Part shown: piece by piece, positions 24,416-32,155 of the stretch | Layout of the letters: every line of letters starts with the position of its first letter | How positions within the stretch are numbered: position 1 is the stretch's first letter | Origin: Bacteroidales bacterium | GTDB taxonomy: Bacteria > Bacteroidota > Bacteroidia > Bacteroidales > JAFGUD01 | Reading direction: 5' to 3' | Assembly: GCA_016938685.1 (NCBI GenBank) | Contig: JAFGUD010000335.1 | Coordinates: forward strand, 1-34,895 | DNA: 34,895 bases | Made by a program: the position numbers and the translations under genes | The notes under the pieces: generated by a model | What the model was told of the DNA's origin: nothing | What the model saw: only the letters and a program-made list of their open reading frames with translations | Databases searched by the model: none

Positions 24416-25309
24416 TTAAAATACTTCCATATCGTCATCAAAAAAAAATTCGTTGCCGTTTGCTGAAAAATTTTCAATTTCATTGTTAATAGTATTCAGT
24501 TGAATACTGAAGAAAACTTCTACTCCGTTTTCGTGGTCTATAAACTTAATATCACCACCAAGAACCTCTATTATTTGTTTTGAAACCGAAAGACCTAAGC
24601 CGGAACCTTTATTCTCTGAATTTATAGAGTTGTTGATTCTGTAAAAGCGCTCAAAAACTTTATCTGTCAATTCAGGGCTAATTCCAACTCCAAAATCTCT
24701 TATTGAAATCTGCAAAGTGTCGCTGAAAATTATATTCTTAATTATTATTTTATCGTTATTATTGCTGTATCTAATGCTGTTGCTCAAAATATTTGTAATT
24801 ATTACTCTAAATTTTTCTGCATCAGTTGAAATATTGTCATGAAGTTTCTCTTTTTTTATTTCAATTTTAACATCAATATTTTTAGTTTTTAATTGATGAT
24901 CAAAATCAGTAATTACTCCTTTGTACAATTCCGATAAACTAAAAGTAGTATTTTCAACTGTAAATTTTCCCGATTCAAATTTAGCTGCAAAAAACACATT
25001 TCTGAGTTGAAAATCAATGTCAAAAGCTTCCTGAAAAATTAGCCTTGAAAACTTTTTTATTTTTTCGCTGTCTTCAACATCAGATTGATATAAAAACCTT
25101 GTTAATGCTAAAAGCGAGGCAACGGGATTAACCAATTCATTTGTTACATTTGAAATAAAATGGCTTTTGAAAATCTCAGAATCTTCGAGTTTTTGATTTA
25201 CCTCCATAATTTCATTTTTCAAATGAAAAACTTCGGCACTTAGTTCGTCATTTTTCTTCAACCTTTTTTGAAGTTCTTTCAAAAGTGCTATGTCGGATAG
25301 TTTCTCCAT
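24416..25309 (-). CDS. histidine-kinase-like ATPase lacking the phospho-acceptor His
   Basis: A 297-residue cytosolic GHKL protein. An N-terminal coiled coil (about 5-48) leads into a dimerisation helix pair in which the H-box reads FISNVTNELVNPVASL: Asn57 stands where the His of the usual SHELRTP belongs. The neighbouring Glu, Leu and Pro are kept. The ATPase domain is complete: N-box NILSNSIRYS, G1 DFGVGIS, F-box FERFYR and G2 GSGLGLSVSK. So it should bind ATP but not autophosphorylate on His in the normal way. It may phosphorylate another protein, as RsbW/SpoIIAB-type kinases do, or sense or scaffold. The C-terminus is a very acidic tail ending DDDMEVF. It lies 1 base from cheR and 2 from cheD. 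Confidence 0.87.
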   Translation of the reverse strand: MEKLSDIALLKELQKRLKKNDELSAEVFHLKNEIMEVNQKLEDSEIFKSHFISNVTNELVNPVASLLALTRFLYQSDVEDSEKIKKFSRLIFQEAFDIDFQLRNVFFAAKFESGKFTVENTTFSLSELYKGVITDFDHQLKTKNIDVKIEIKKEKLHDNISTDAEKFRVIITNILSNSIRYSNNNDKIIIKNIIFSDTLQISIRDFGVGISPELTDKVFERFYRINNSINSENKGSGLGLSVSKQIIEVLGGDIKFIDHENGVEVFFSIQLNTINNEIENFSANGNEFFFDDDMEVF

Positions 25310-25310
25310 T

Positions 25311-26156
25311 TTAGATTTTTTTAAAAATTGTAGTTTTTACTAATTTTACCGGTAAGTTCATTGAAAAAATAGATTCAGAATGTCCAATTAAAAGATAACC
25401 GCCCTTTTTTAAGAATTTTAAAAGTTTTCTAAGAACAATTTCCTGAGTTTCGCGAGAGAAATAAATCAAAGTATTTCGACACATTATCAAATCAAATTCT
25501 TTGTCCAAATTGTATTCTTTGTCCAAAAAATTTAGTTTAAAAAAATGAACATTTTTTCTTATTTCGGGAATAATTTTTACCAAATTTTTTTCTGAGTCTT
25601 TATTTTTTAAGAAGTATTTTTTCTTTATATAAAGAGGAATACCTGCTATTTTATTCATGGAGTAAACTGCATTTTGAGCTTCTTGAATTGAAGTTAAAGA
25701 AACATCAGAACCATAAATACGATAATTAAGTTTACTTATGTTTTTATCGTTAAATTCATTTACCGTAAATGCAAGTGTGTATGGCTCTTCACCGGAACTA
25801 CAACCTGCAGACCAAATGTCAATGTTATTACTTAATTTTGAATGTTCCGGTAAAATTACATCGTTCAGAAATTCAAAATGGTCATTTTCTCTGTAAAAAT
25901 CTGTTTTGTGAGTTGTTACAACATCTATCATATTTTGGATCTCTTGTGAGTTACCCGGAGCGAACAAATAATCAATATATTCTCCGTAACTATTTATTCC
26001 CAATGCTTTTAATCGTTTGTACAACCTACTTTGGATTAAATATTTTTTAAAGTCAGGAATTTTTAGTCCATAAGTTTCTTCGACAAAATTCGCAATTCGA
26101 AGAAAATCGGAGTTATTTATTTTTTGTTCAATATTTGTTCGCTCAAAGTTTTCCAT
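25311..26156 (-). CDS. cheR: CheR receptor methyltransferase
   Basis: An S-adenosylmethionine-dependent glutamate methyltransferase of 281 residues. It has the N-terminal helical domain with VVTTHKTDFYREN, SAM-binding WSAGCSSGEEPYTLA, the GSDVS strand, MCRNTLIYFSRE, and GGYLLIGHSESI near the end, all standard for CheR. It lies directly between the MCP gene and the ATPase gene. The extreme C-terminus of the MCP (EYEKF) could be its docking peptide. Confidence 0.95.
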   Translation of the reverse strand: MENFERTNIEQKINNSDFLRIANFVEETYGLKIPDFKKYLIQSRLYKRLKALGINSYGEYIDYLFAPGNSQEIQNMIDVVTTHKTDFYRENDHFEFLNDVILPEHSKLSNNIDIWSAGCSSGEEPYTLAFTVNEFNDKNISKLNYRIYGSDVSLTSIQEAQNAVYSMNKIAGIPLYIKKKYFLKNKDSEKNLVKIIPEIRKNVHFFKLNFLDKEYNLDKEFDLIMCRNTLIYFSRETQEIVLRKLLKFLKKGGYLLIGHSESIFSMNLPVKLVKTTIFKKI

Positions 26157-26188
26157 TCAAATGATTGATATTGTAAAAAAACTCATTA

Positions 26189-28042
26189 TTAAAATTTTTC
26201 ATATTCATCGTCATCATTAAACCCTTTGCCGAGATTTAGTTCAATTCCGGTATTTTTGTTTGTGTATTGACGAATATTTTTAGTAGTCTTAGCTCCAGAG
26301 TTTCTATTCATATTGCTGCTTTTGCCTTGATATTCAAGAAGTTTGAAGAAAGAAACCATGTCTAATAATTGATACGACTGACTATTTAGTTCTTCTGATG
26401 CAGTTGCCATTTCTTCGGAAGAAGACGCATTTTGTTGAGCAACATCATTTAGTTGATTGATAGCTTTGTTGATTTGTTCGGCGCCTCTTCTTTGCTCTAA
26501 GCTGGCAGCAGTAATTTCTTGAACAAGTTTGGCATTTCTTTGAATATCAGGAACTAAATCGCGTAAAAGAATTCCTGATTTTTGAGCAACTTCAACACTT
26601 GTTTTTGTCATTTCGTTTATTTCTCCGGCTGCAACCTGCGTTTTTTCAGCAAGTTTACGAACTTCGGCTGCTACAACAGCAAATCCTCGTCCGTGTTCGC
26701 CTGCACGCGCTGCTTCTATGGCAGCATTAAGAGCAAGAATATTTGTTTGAAAAGCAATATCGTTGATTATTGAAACTTTATCCGCGATTTGTTTCATTGC
26801 TTCTACAGTTTGATTAACATTATTACTCCCTTCAAGAATATCATCTGCTGCTTTTACTGCAATTTTTTCAGTTTCTTGTGCATTTTCAGTATTTTGTTCA
26901 ATATTTGATACCATTTCTTCCATAGAAGAAGATATTTCCTCGACAGATGAAGCTTGCTCAGAAGCACCTTGTGATAATGACTGAGAATTAGAACTTATGT
27001 CTTTCCCTGCTGAAGAAAGTCCGTCGGCAACATTATATACAGAACCAACAACTTCGTTGAGTTTTTTGACCATCTCAGCGTATGCTTTGAAAATCTCATC
27101 TTTGTCCGATCTAATTTTAACATCAACAGTTAAATCACCGCCAGCTATTTCTTTCGAAATTTTTTGAATTTCCTTGAAAGCATCAATTAATTTGTTAAGC
27201 GAAATCATTAATGCATCATTTTCTGAACGTTTTTTTAATACAACGTTTACATCTCCATCAGCAATAATTTCAGAGTTTTTAATTATTGCATTTATAGCAT
27301 CAATAAGACCATTTAGATTATTTTTGATGATATTAAAATCACCTTTATATTCGTCAGTAATTTTAGGAGGCATATTTCCAACAGAAATATCGTTAATGTA
27401 TTGAGATGTTACATTAATTGGTTTAATAAAATTGGCAACTGTGGTATTTACTGCAGTCACAATTTTTTTATAATTACCAACATATTTGTCTTCATCAATA
27501 ACAAAATTTAGTTTCCCTTCATCTATATTTTCAGCTAAGATTTCAATACCATCAGTTATTTCAATTTCTTCTGAAATATCAAGAACGTACTCAACTGCAC
27601 CTATTACTTCCCCTTTTTCATTTTTAAGGGGAGCACCGGTATATCTTATTGGAATCTTCCCAGAGGCTGTATTTGCTGTTGTTTCTCCTGTGAAATTACT
27701 GTGGCGTTCCATTGCTTGTCTAAGGCGGCATTCAGAAGTGTTACAATGCGAAGTATTCATCACATTAAAACACTTTTTACCAATAAGATTTTCAGACGAT
27801 ATTTGAGCTACTTTTGCACCTGAATCATTCATATAAACTATGTTATACTCTTTATCAATAGCCATAACAGGTGTTGGAATAGCATTAAAAATCCCTTTGT
27901 AAAAATCTGTAAGTTCATGGGAAGCATTTAGTTGTTCTTGACAACTTGCTAATTCTTGCTCGTTATCTTCAAAGCTAAGAAGGTCTTTGTCAAGATCTAC
28001 TGTTTTTTTAGTTGTGGTTTTTTTGTTGTTTTCGGTTTCCAT
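26189..28042 (-). CDS. soluble methyl-accepting chemotaxis protein with Cys-rich PAS and poly-HAMP
   Basis: A 617-residue receptor without any membrane segment or signal peptide. In order: a charged N-terminus, a PAS domain (about 45-160) with a Cys cluster Cys91, Cys100, Cys105 in [15 protein letters not shown], a run of two to three HAMP units (about 190-340, seen as repeated ADGDV and AGGDLTVDV phrases), then the signalling hairpin with the tip [39 protein letters not shown] in part. A linker ends in the pentapeptide EYEKF. The location is cytosolic, so it would sense an internal state, with redox or metal at the Cys cluster as an option. It signals to CheA/CheW of the same operon. A strong Shine-Dalgarno sequence precedes the ATG. 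Confidence 0.93.
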   Translation of the reverse strand: METENNKKTTTKKTVDLDKDLLSFEDNEQELASCQEQLNASHELTDFYKGIFNAIPTPVMAIDKEYNIVYMNDSGAKVAQISSENLIGKKCFNVMNTSHCNTSECRLRQAMERHSNFTGETTANTASGKIPIRYTGAPLKNEKGEVIGAVEYVLDISEEIEITDGIEILAENIDEGKLNFVIDEDKYVGNYKKIVTAVNTTVANFIKPINVTSQYINDISVGNMPPKITDEYKGDFNIIKNNLNGLIDAINAIIKNSEIIADGDVNVVLKKRSENDALMISLNKLIDAFKEIQKISKEIAGGDLTVDVKIRSDKDEIFKAYAEMVKKLNEVVGSVYNVADGLSSAGKDISSNSQSLSQGASEQASSVEEISSSMEEMVSNIEQNTENAQETEKIAVKAADDILEGSNNVNQTVEAMKQIADKVSIINDIAFQTNILALNAAIEAARAGEHGRGFAVVAAEVRKLAEKTQVAAGEINEMTKTSVEVAQKSGILLRDLVPDIQRNAKLVQEITAASLEQRRGAEQINKAINQLNDVAQQNASSSEEMATASEELNSQSYQLLDMVSFFKLLEYQGKSSNMNRNSGAKTTKNIRQYTNKNTGIELNLGKGFNDDDEYEKF

Positions 28043-28049
28043 ATTTAGT

Positions 28050-28055
28050 CCTCCT
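28050..28055 (-). promoter_or_regulatory. consensus Shine-Dalgarno AGGAGG of the MCP gene
   Basis: The minus strand reads AGGAGG, 7 bases before the ATG at 28042. Bacteroidota genes seldom have so strong a site, and the neighbours in this operon do not show one, so the receptor may be translated more than the rest. Confidence 0.65.
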
Positions 28056-28074
28056 GATTTATTATAGGTTGTTG

Positions 28075-28566
28075 TTAATTAATTTCGGCTTCTTTGTGAA
28101 AAGGCAATATTTCGTCGGTAGAAAAAGCCTTGTCGATATCTAAAAGCATTGTAAAATCATTATTTACGTTTATAACTCCGCTGATAAAGTCGGTTTTGAA
28201 ACGATTTCCAATGCTTGGTGGCGGAAGAATATCTTTTTTATCAACTTCAAGAACTTCGTTAACTGAATCCACCAAAGCACCAAGTTGTACATCTCTTTCG
28301 TCAATAAGTACTTCAATTACAATTATGAAACTGTTTTTTGTTATTTCAGAAACCGGCATTCCAAATTTTATTCTACTGTCAATAACCGGCAGAACTTGTC
28401 CTCTGAGGTTTATAACACCTAACATATATTGAGGCGCCTGAGGAACTTTAGTTATTTTAGACATTTCCAGAATATTTAACACTTTGCTAACGCTTGCGGC
28501 AAAATTTTCACCGCCAACTTTAAATGTTAAATAAGAATCGTTTTGATTTAAAGTTTCATTATCCAT
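28075..28566 (-). CDS. cheW: CheW coupling protein
   Basis: A 163-residue adaptor linking the MCP to CheA. The SH3-like fold is recognisable from [18 protein letters not shown], the conserved stretch [22 protein letters not shown], and [13 protein letters not shown]. It is a single-domain protein of normal length. It stands between cheA (37-base gap) and the receptor gene (32-base gap), so receptor, coupler and kinase are made from one message. Confidence 0.95.
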   Translation of the reverse strand: MDNETLNQNDSYLTFKVGGENFAASVSKVLNILEMSKITKVPQAPQYMLGVINLRGQVLPVIDSRIKFGMPVSEITKNSFIIVIEVLIDERDVQLGALVDSVNEVLEVDKKDILPPPSIGNRFKTDFISGVINVNNDFTMLLDIDKAFSTDEILPFHKEAEIN

Positions 28567-28603
28567 ATTGATTTGTTTTTTGAAATATTATTTTGATATT
28601 CTG

Positions 28604-31186
28604 TTATTTTAGAACAGAAAAAGAATCTACAATTTTTTTAACATCCATAACCAGAGCAACAGACCCGTCGCCAAGAATAGTGGCGCCTGAAAATATTTGT
28701 TGATCGTTGTATAACCGTCCTAATGTTTTAATAACCGCTTGATATTCACCGATTACTTTATCAACAACAATACCGACAAGATTATCTTCATGATTAATTA
28801 CCAAAACTTGTTCCATTGGCAGCGTTTCAGTAGTTTCTCCGAATTCTTCACGTAGATAATAATACGGAATTTGTTTTTCATCAAGAATAAGCAAATTATA
28901 ATGAGATTTTTCTAAATCGCTGTGTTTTATTGCATAAATTTTATGGACAACATTCATTGGAATAACATATTTAGTATTTCCAACTGTTACCAATAGACCG
29001 TCTATAATTGAAAGAGTAAGAGGAAGTTTAATGGTAAAAACAGTTCCAAAACCTGGTTCGGTATCTACTTTTATTTCTCCTCTCAGTTCGCCTACTTTTC
29101 GTTTTACTACATCTAGTCCAACACCACGTCCAGAAACTTGAGAAACCTCAACAGCAGTAGAAAAACCAGGTTCGAAAATTATGTTTAAAACTTCTTCTTT
29201 TTTATACTGAGTTTTGGGTTTTAGTAAGCCATTTTCAATTGCCTTTTTTTGTATTTTTTCAATATCAATACCTCTTCCATCGTCGCCTACTTGTATAAAT
29301 ACATTGCTACCGGAATAAAATGCTTTAAGGAAAATATTCGTAACTGCTGATTTTCCGGTTTTTAGTCTTTCTTCTTTTGATTCTATTCCATGATCCAATG
29401 AATTTCTAAGCAGATGCATTATTGGGTCAATAAGATTTTCGATGATGCGTTTATCTAATTCAGTTTCAGTGCCATCGGTTTTGAATATTACATCTTTGTT
29501 TAATTGTGAAGAAAGATCTCTAACTAATCGTTGAAAACGTAAAACAACAGATTGTAAAGGAACCATTGAAAGTTCAAAAGCATTATCTCTTAGTTGCCTA
29601 GAAAGTTTTTGCATATTTTCGGCAATTGATTCAAGTTCGGGGTTTGATAATGAATCGGCATATTCGCTGAGTCTTGCTTGCGTTGTAATTAGTTCACTAA
29701 CTAAATTCATCAAAGTATCAACTTTTTCGGCTGATACACGAAGGCTTGAAATAGTCGTTATTTTTTTTGAAGAGGTTTCAATTTCGGCTATTTGTATTGT
29801 TTCGTCATTAGTTGAGTTTTCTTGGTTGATAATATCAACATTATTGTCAGTTAATGATTTTTCCGCTACTTCTTTTGTTATTTTTTCTAATTCGTCTAAT
29901 TTTTCTGCAATTATCTGTTCTTTTGTTTTTATTGTAAAATCTTCGATGGATTTCTGTGAATTAGTAATTTCTTCTTTTGTTTCTTCTTCTATAATTTCAT
30001 CTTCTAAAACTTCATTTTCTGTAATTTCATCTTCAAAATCTTCAAAAAGTCCTGTTTCATCATTGATATTAAAGATTTTTTCTTTTTTATTTACTTCTAT
30101 TGTATTTGTTTTTTCTATATTATCATTTGAAGAACTATTTTTTTGTATTTCATTGCTTTTACATTTCTTTTTTTGTTTTTCTATTTCTTCATTTGCAATC
30201 TCATCTAACTGGTCTAAAAACTCTTTATTTTCAAAAGCATTTCCTGATAAAATTGGCTCTATATCAATTGTTGCTTCATCTTCTATAAAAATAAAAACAT
30301 CGTCTATTCCATTTCTGTTATCAGTAGCCAGAAAAATCATCCAACATAAATGTAAGTTGTCGTATATAATTTCGTTCAGTGGAGGAATTAAATCAGTAAT
30401 CGAATATATTTTACACACACCTAATTCTGAAATTTCTCGAAGTAACAATAATGGGTCTGTCCCATTTTTCATTGTGTCTTTGTGTGGTTTAAAATATATT
30501 TTGTAAGTTTTAATTTTTGCATCTGAATTTTTATCAAACTCAGGTTTTTTTTCAATTATTTTATTAAGAATTCCTGATTCTTTTTCAGTTTCTGCGTATT
30601 CTTTGTCATTTTCTACTGAATCTATTTTTTCTTCAACCTTTTCAATTTCATCAACCTTTTCTACTTTCTGTTTTTCTTCATTTTTAATATTAACTTCGGT
30701 GGTTTTCTTCTCAACTTTTAGGTTTTTATCAGTAGTTTTATCTGTATTGTTTTGTGGTTTTTCTAATTTGGTGTTGATTTTCTCACCATTTTTGAAAACA
30801 TTTTTTTGAGCGTCTTTAAATTTGTTTTTTAATTTTTCCAGCTCTTCAACTTTTTCTTTGTGATAAGGTATATCTATTTTATTGGGGTTTTCCAATATTT
30901 TTTTAACATAATCAACTATTTCAAGGCTTTTATCTAATAATTCTTTTGAAATTTTGGCTTTATCGTTTCTGATGTAGTCATAAATACTCTCTAATTCGTG
31001 AGTAACATCTGTAATTTCTTTGAAGCCAAACATTGCTCCACCACCTTTTAGTGTGTGCATAAGCCTGAAAATTTCATTTATCATTTCCTTATTTTCAGGT
31101 TGCTTTTCAACTTCCAAAACCAATTCTTCTAATTTTGCGATTATTTCGGTGGCTTCTTCTATGTATTTTTGTGCGAATTTGTCCAT
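28604..31186 (-). CDS. cheA: CheA histidine kinase with long charged linkers
   Basis: The central kinase, 860 residues, longer than the usual 650-700. It has P1 Hpt domain with phospho-acceptor His44 (MHTLKGGGAMFGF), a Lys/Glu-rich linker (about 110-215), a P2-like domain (about 220-330, starting KTYKIYFKPHKD), a second long acidic linker (about 335-480, with runs of Glu), the P3 dimerisation domain (LRVSAEKVDTLMNLVSEL), P4 ATPase with N-box HLLRNSLDHGIES, GDDGRGID and SGRGVGLDVVKRK, and a CheW-like P5 end. It phosphorylates CheY (next upstream gene) and CheB. The extra length is in the linkers only. Confidence 0.95.
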   Translation of the reverse strand: MDKFAQKYIEEATEIIAKLEELVLEVEKQPENKEMINEIFRLMHTLKGGGAMFGFKEITDVTHELESIYDYIRNDKAKISKELLDKSLEIVDYVKKILENPNKIDIPYHKEKVEELEKLKNKFKDAQKNVFKNGEKINTKLEKPQNNTDKTTDKNLKVEKKTTEVNIKNEEKQKVEKVDEIEKVEEKIDSVENDKEYAETEKESGILNKIIEKKPEFDKNSDAKIKTYKIYFKPHKDTMKNGTDPLLLLREISELGVCKIYSITDLIPPLNEIIYDNLHLCWMIFLATDNRNGIDDVFIFIEDEATIDIEPILSGNAFENKEFLDQLDEIANEEIEKQKKKCKSNEIQKNSSSNDNIEKTNTIEVNKKEKIFNINDETGLFEDFEDEITENEVLEDEIIEEETKEEITNSQKSIEDFTIKTKEQIIAEKLDELEKITKEVAEKSLTDNNVDIINQENSTNDETIQIAEIETSSKKITTISSLRVSAEKVDTLMNLVSELITTQARLSEYADSLSNPELESIAENMQKLSRQLRDNAFELSMVPLQSVVLRFQRLVRDLSSQLNKDVIFKTDGTETELDKRIIENLIDPIMHLLRNSLDHGIESKEERLKTGKSAVTNIFLKAFYSGSNVFIQVGDDGRGIDIEKIQKKAIENGLLKPKTQYKKEEVLNIIFEPGFSTAVEVSQVSGRGVGLDVVKRKVGELRGEIKVDTEPGFGTVFTIKLPLTLSIIDGLLVTVGNTKYVIPMNVVHKIYAIKHSDLEKSHYNLLILDEKQIPYYYLREEFGETTETLPMEQVLVINHEDNLVGIVVDKVIGEYQAVIKTLGRLYNDQQIFSGATILGDGSVALVMDVKKIVDSFSVLK

Positions 31187-31195
31187 AATTGTATA

Positions 31196-31567
31196 TTATC
31201 TTAAACATTTGTTTAAAATACCAATAATTTTTTCCGGTGAAATAGGTTTAATAATCCAACCTGTAGCGCCTGCTTTTTTAGCCTTCATTTTTTGTTCTAA
31301 TCCCGATTCTGTAGTGAGAAATAAAATTGGTAAATGTTTGAATTTCTCTAATTTTCGTATTTCCTCAATAAGTTGAATACCGTCCATTTCGGGCATGTGC
31401 AAGTCTGTAATTACTAAATCTATTTCTTTAGTATAGTTTGTGAAATATTTCAAACCATCTTTGCCATTTATACCGGAAAGTACGTTAAACCCATGATTTG
31501 ATAAAGCAAATACCAAAAATTCCCTGATACTTTCAGAATCGTCAACTATAAGTATTGTTTTATTCAT
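31196..31567 (-). CDS. cheY: CheY-like single-domain response regulator
   Basis: A stand-alone receiver of 123 residues with all key residues: Asp9/Asp10 in IVDDSES, phospho-acceptor Asp55 in ITDLHMPEMDG, the Thr in LFLTTES and Lys in WIIKPIS. It is expected to accept phosphate from CheA His44. It lies between the STAS gene (10-base gap) and cheA (9-base gap). No output domain is fused, so its target is another protein; no flagellar genes are present in the window. It may control gliding, a pilus or another process. Confidence 0.93.
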   Translation of the reverse strand: MNKTILIVDDSESIREFLVFALSNHGFNVLSGINGKDGLKYFTNYTKEIDLVITDLHMPEMDGIQLIEEIRKLEKFKHLPILFLTTESGLEQKMKAKKAGATGWIIKPISPEKIIGILNKCLR

Positions 31568-31577
31568 ATAAAAAACA

Positions 31578-31901
31578 TTATTTTTTAAATACTTTTTCTA
31601 AACCGGATAATTTTAGTAAATCTTTTGAAGTTTGGCTCAAATGAAGATTTAAGTGAACCGGAATATTTTTTTGTTTTGAATATTTTTTTGTTGCTACTAT
31701 TATTTGGATAAAACTGATGTCTATTTCCGAGTCTTTTTGGGAAAAAATATTTATTTCATCATTTTTATCAAACAAAGGAATTAAAGTAATGATAAGATTA
31801 TCAAGATCTGACTGAATTGTTAAATCGGAGCTTAAATATATTTCAGCTACTTTTTTTCCGTTTTCAACAGTTTCCTGAATTTCAATTACAGAATTTTTCA
31901 T
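31578..31901 (-). CDS. STAS-domain protein, first gene of the chemosensory operon
   Basis: A 107-residue single STAS domain. The second half matches the family well: DISFIQIIVATKKYSKQKNI, then a strand (PVHLNLHLS) and TSKDLLKLSGLEKVF as in SpoIIAA/MlaB relatives. In anti-sigma antagonists the loop is D-S-S-G; here it is D-I-S-F, so the usual phospho-Ser position is Ile and one Ser is shifted by a residue. STAS proteins next to cheY-cheA are found in several non-enteric chemosensory clusters, where their role is poorly known. A link with the PP2C and ATPase genes of the same operon is an inference. Confidence 0.82.
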   Translation of the reverse strand: MKNSVIEIQETVENGKKVAEIYLSSDLTIQSDLDNLIITLIPLFDKNDEINIFSQKDSEIDISFIQIIVATKKYSKQKNIPVHLNLHLSQTSKDLLKLSGLEKVFKK

Positions 31902-32111
31902 AATATTTGTTTAAAAAATCTGAATTTGGGTCTAATTTATGAAAACAACGTAAAGAAGTTCAACATATAAAAAATGTCTTGTTGTCTAGGTTTTACAAAA
32001 AAATTAAAGAAAATTTTGCAAAAATCGACCCACTTTTTGTAATAAATAAAAAAAGTTTATTATTAAAAAGCACTTTTGTGTTAGTATAAAAATCAATTTA
32101 TTTATTACGAA

Positions 32112-32142
32112 CAAATTTACAAAGTAAATTTAAAACGACAAA
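32112..32142 (-). promoter_or_regulatory. Bacteroidota promoter of the chemosensory operon
   Basis: On the minus strand TTTG (complement of 32139-32142), exactly 19 bases, then TAAATTTG (complement of 32112-32119) is a complete match to the -33/-7 consensus. Transcription leftward would start near 32105 and leave a leader of about 200 bases before the STAS gene at 31901. I see no riboswitch-like fold in the leader. Confidence 0.72.
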
Positions 32143-32155
32143 ATTTAAGGTATGA

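Noticed and set aside
29826..30506. 226-codon open frame on the plus strand inside cheA
   Set aside because: It is antisense to the Glu/Lys-rich linkers of CheA; the product is Ser/Phe/Ile low complexity without any domain. The long frame results from the skewed codons of the linker.
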